A DNA stretch of 64,000 nucleotides from Xanthomonas euvesicatoria pv. euvesicatoria (GTDB taxonomy: Bacteria; Pseudomonadota; Gammaproteobacteria; Xanthomonadales; Xanthomonadaceae). The stretch is taken from assembly GCF_020880415.1 (NCBI RefSeq), contig NZ_JAJIUJ010000034.1, forward strand, positions 1 through 64,000, in the 5' to 3' direction. Each line of letters begins with the position of its first letter. Positions within the stretch are counted from its first letter, which is position 1. The notes under the pieces were generated by a model. The model made no database searches. It was not told the origin of the DNA and saw only the letters and a list, made by a program, of their open reading frames with translations. This document shows, one piece after another, positions 62,570 through 64,000 of this stretch. The translations under genes were made by a program, and so were the position numbers.

Positions 62570-62959
62570 ATGGACACCAGCATCAATGTAGAAACGCAAA
62601 CCATCCCGACCCTGCCGAGCCGTTCGATTCCGCAGACGGTGGCGTTCTATCGGCAGCTGGGCTTTGTCGGCGATGCGCATCCGCATGATGCAGGTTACGC
62701 AATCCTGCGACGTGGCGATGTGGAGCTGCACTTCTTCGCGCATCCGGACCTGGATCCGGCCGGCTGTTATGCGGGCTGTTACATCAGGGTAGGCGATGTG
62801 GATGCCGTCCACGCAGCGATGAAGCTTGCCGCCTTGCCCGAGCAAGGCATTCCACGGCTCGACCCGGTTGGCGACAAGCCCTGGGGCATGCGTGAGTTCG
62901 CCATCGTCGATGAGAGCGGCAATCTGCTGCGGATCGGGCAGGTGATCGCGTCCGGGTGA
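62570..62959 (+). CDS. VOC/glyoxalase-fold protein (bleomycin resistance-like)
   Basis: A 129-residue protein with 'PSRSIPQTVAFYRQLGFVGDA', the opening of the bleomycin-resistance branch, followed by a segment 'AILRRGDVELHFFAHPDLDP', the 'CYAGCYIRVGDVDAVHAAM' strand-helix, and the end WGMREFAIVDESGNLLRIGQ with the conserved Glu/Asp. Members bind drugs or small aldehydes; true bleomycin binding is not shown. The ATG 62570 follows an aggttggtc ribosome site. Confidence 0.85.
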   Translation: MDTSINVETQTIPTLPSRSIPQTVAFYRQLGFVGDAHPHDAGYAILRRGDVELHFFAHPDLDPAGCYAGCYIRVGDVDAVHAAMKLAALPEQGIPRLDPVGDKPWGMREFAIVDESGNLLRIGQVIASG

Positions 62960-63040
62960 TGCATTGCGTGGGCGAGGCGACTGCACTGCTCGCCCCGCCT
63001 GATTCCACCGCTCGCCAATGAGATGGTGCTGTGCACCGTC

Positions 63041-64000
63041 TTACACGTCACCCATCGACCCAAGGGCGTGTGTCACTTCAGCAGGGGTGGCCATGCCGAG
63101 CGCTGCATAAGCCGCCTGCAAGGACGCACGAAAACGTGCGTCTGCGGGCAACGATCCGAACACCGCCTCCAATGTCAGAAAATCAGCGACATCATGACCT
63201 GCATCGCCAGTCGCGTTGCGGCCAAGCGCGCTGAGGACATCGTTCAACGGGTCGGTCAGCGGAACGCCGTTGTGCGCCTGCCTGCGGACGAAATGCAGCC
63301 ACGCCGCAACGGCCAGGCATAGGCGCTGGATCGGTCGGCCGGTAGCGAGTGCGTCGCCGATCGTGCCGAGCAGGCGCACCGGGAGTTTCTGCGAGCCGTC
63401 CCAGGCGATCTGGGCGAGCAGGTGCCCAATGGCGGGATTGCGAAAACGGGCAAGGATGGCGTCGCTGTAGCGTTGCGCATCGAAGCCCTGCATGGCCTGC
63501 AGGGTGGGCGCGATCTCCGCGCGCATCAACGTTTCCACGTATGCGGCAAGTTCGCGGTGACGCATGGCCTCGGCCACGGTTTCCAGGTCCAGCAGGCTGC
63601 CGAGATACGCCAGCGCCGAGTGCGGCGCGTTGAGCAGACGCAGCTTGGCGCGCGCGTAGCCGGCGATGTCTTCGCTCAGGGTGACGCCCACGCGCTCGAA
63701 TGCGGGGCGACCATTGCAGAAGCGGTCTTCGATTACCCACTGGCTGTAGCGCTCGCGCTGGATCGGCCAGGCATCGTGCACGCCAAGCTGGTCGTGTACG
63801 CGCGTGCGCAGCGCGTCATCGGTGGCGGGCGTGATGCTGTCGACCATCGAGCGCGGGAAGGCTGCGTGCTGCGTGATCCATTGCGCAAGCGCGGGGTCGG
63901 TCTGTTCTGCAAGCCGCACGACCGCGCGCTGCAGCAGCATGCCGTTGTCGGTGAGGTTGTCGCAGCTCAACGCAGTGAACGGCGCGGTGCCGTCGTGCCT
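63041..64000 (-). CDS. uxuB: Fructuronate reductase / mannitol dehydrogenase-like, cut by window edge
   Basis: Partial gene: the frame stays open to the window end (RHDGTAPFTALSCDNL at the edge), so the N-terminal NAD-binding half lies outside. The visible 320 residues are the C-terminal part of the mannitol dehydrogenase/UxuB family: 'SCDNLTDNGMLLQRAV', 'WVIEDRFCNGRPAFERVGV', and 'YARAKLRLLNAPHSALAYLGSL' with the catalytic Lys (AKLRLLN). In the hexuronate route UxuB reduces fructuronate to mannonate after UxaC, which is encoded at 42342 in this window. Mannitol dehydrogenase is the alternative reading. Confidence 0.82.
   Translation of the reverse strand, partial: RHDGTAPFTALSCDNLTDNGMLLQRAVVRLAEQTDPALAQWITQHAAFPRSMVDSITPATDDALRTRVHDQLGVHDAWPIQRERYSQWVIEDRFCNGRPAFERVGVTLSEDIAGYARAKLRLLNAPHSALAYLGSLLDLETVAEAMRHRELAAYVETLMRAEIAPTLQAMQGFDAQRYSDAILARFRNPAIGHLLAQIAWDGSQKLPVRLLGTIGDALATGRPIQRLCLAVAAWLHFVRRQAHNGVPLTDPLNDVLSALGRNATGDAGHDVADFLTLEAVFGSLPADARFRASLQAAYAALGMATPAEVTHALGSMGDV

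Noticed and set aside
1-64000. CRISPR arrays, tRNA genes and complete insertion sequences
   Set aside because: No regular repeat-spacer pattern, cloverleaf-like sequence or transposase frame was found by eye on either strand.

Overview
The window looks like chromosomal DNA of a plant-associated Xanthomonas. It is GC-rich and gene-dense, with the gene families typical of xanthomonads: an OpgD glucan protein with a Tat signal, Oar-like and classical TonB-dependent receptors (TBDRs), a large xylan-utilisation locus, a PlsB acyltransferase and a DUF2147 protein. Assignment to Xanthomonas is an inference from protein families and gene order; species cannot be fixed by eye. No tRNA, rRNA, CRISPR array, complete insertion sequence or prophage was seen.

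Layout. (1) 0-14 kb is mostly housekeeping: mutM, a DUF4380 gene broken by one TAG, opgD, a GAF histidine kinase, tdk, rep, a GNAT acetyltransferase, a frameshifted DUF4272 gene, a YceH-like protein, an acid phosphatase lipoprotein overlapping pyrF, and then a strong candidate small RNA gene (14040-14131). (2) 14.3-23.6 kb is a leftward TBDR module: a LacI-type regulator, two tandem Oar-like TBDRs (the second has an in-frame TAG) and a flavin-dependent tryptophan-halogenase-family protein. (3) 24-32 kb returns to core genes: a lipoprotein coupled to plsB, an MDR-type oxidoreductase, DUF465, a BamE-like exported protein, DUF5076, an RraB-like protein and a lipocalin. (4) 32.4-49.1 kb is a xylan and glucuronate utilisation locus with two divergent arms. 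Leftward are a TBDR, a GPH-family symporter and a GH43 enzyme. Rightward are a hexuronate transporter, GH10 xylanase, a decayed second copy of the transporter, a second GH10, uxaC, GH2, a third GH10 and an SMP-30-type lactonase. Two LacI-type boxes of the xyl-box kind lie between the arms, one near each promoter region. (5) 49.6-59.2 kb holds a DUF2147 gene, a TIGR02001-like outer-membrane protein and a tight operon of FGGY kinase, class II aldolase, class III aminotransferase, a second aldolase-like protein that has lost its zinc histidines, an MFS carrier and an aldehyde dehydrogenase, followed by a TetR regulator. I cannot name its substrate, and it is the best candidate here for an undescribed pathway. 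(6) 59.3-64 kb holds a Kelch-repeat protein, a basic histone-H1-like fusion protein, small proteins, a VOC protein and the start-truncated (by the window edge) fructuronate reductase uxuB.

How the genes work together. The xylan locus takes xylo-oligosaccharides through the outer membrane (TBDR), trims them in the periplasm (GH10, GH43, GH2), imports the products (GPH symporter and hexuronate carrier) and feeds glucuronate to UxaC and then UxuB. Recurrent themes are gene decay by single small lesions (two in-frame TAG codons, two homopolymer frameshifts), strong hairpins just downstream of all three TBDR genes, and ribosome-site hairpins conserved in both Oar leaders.
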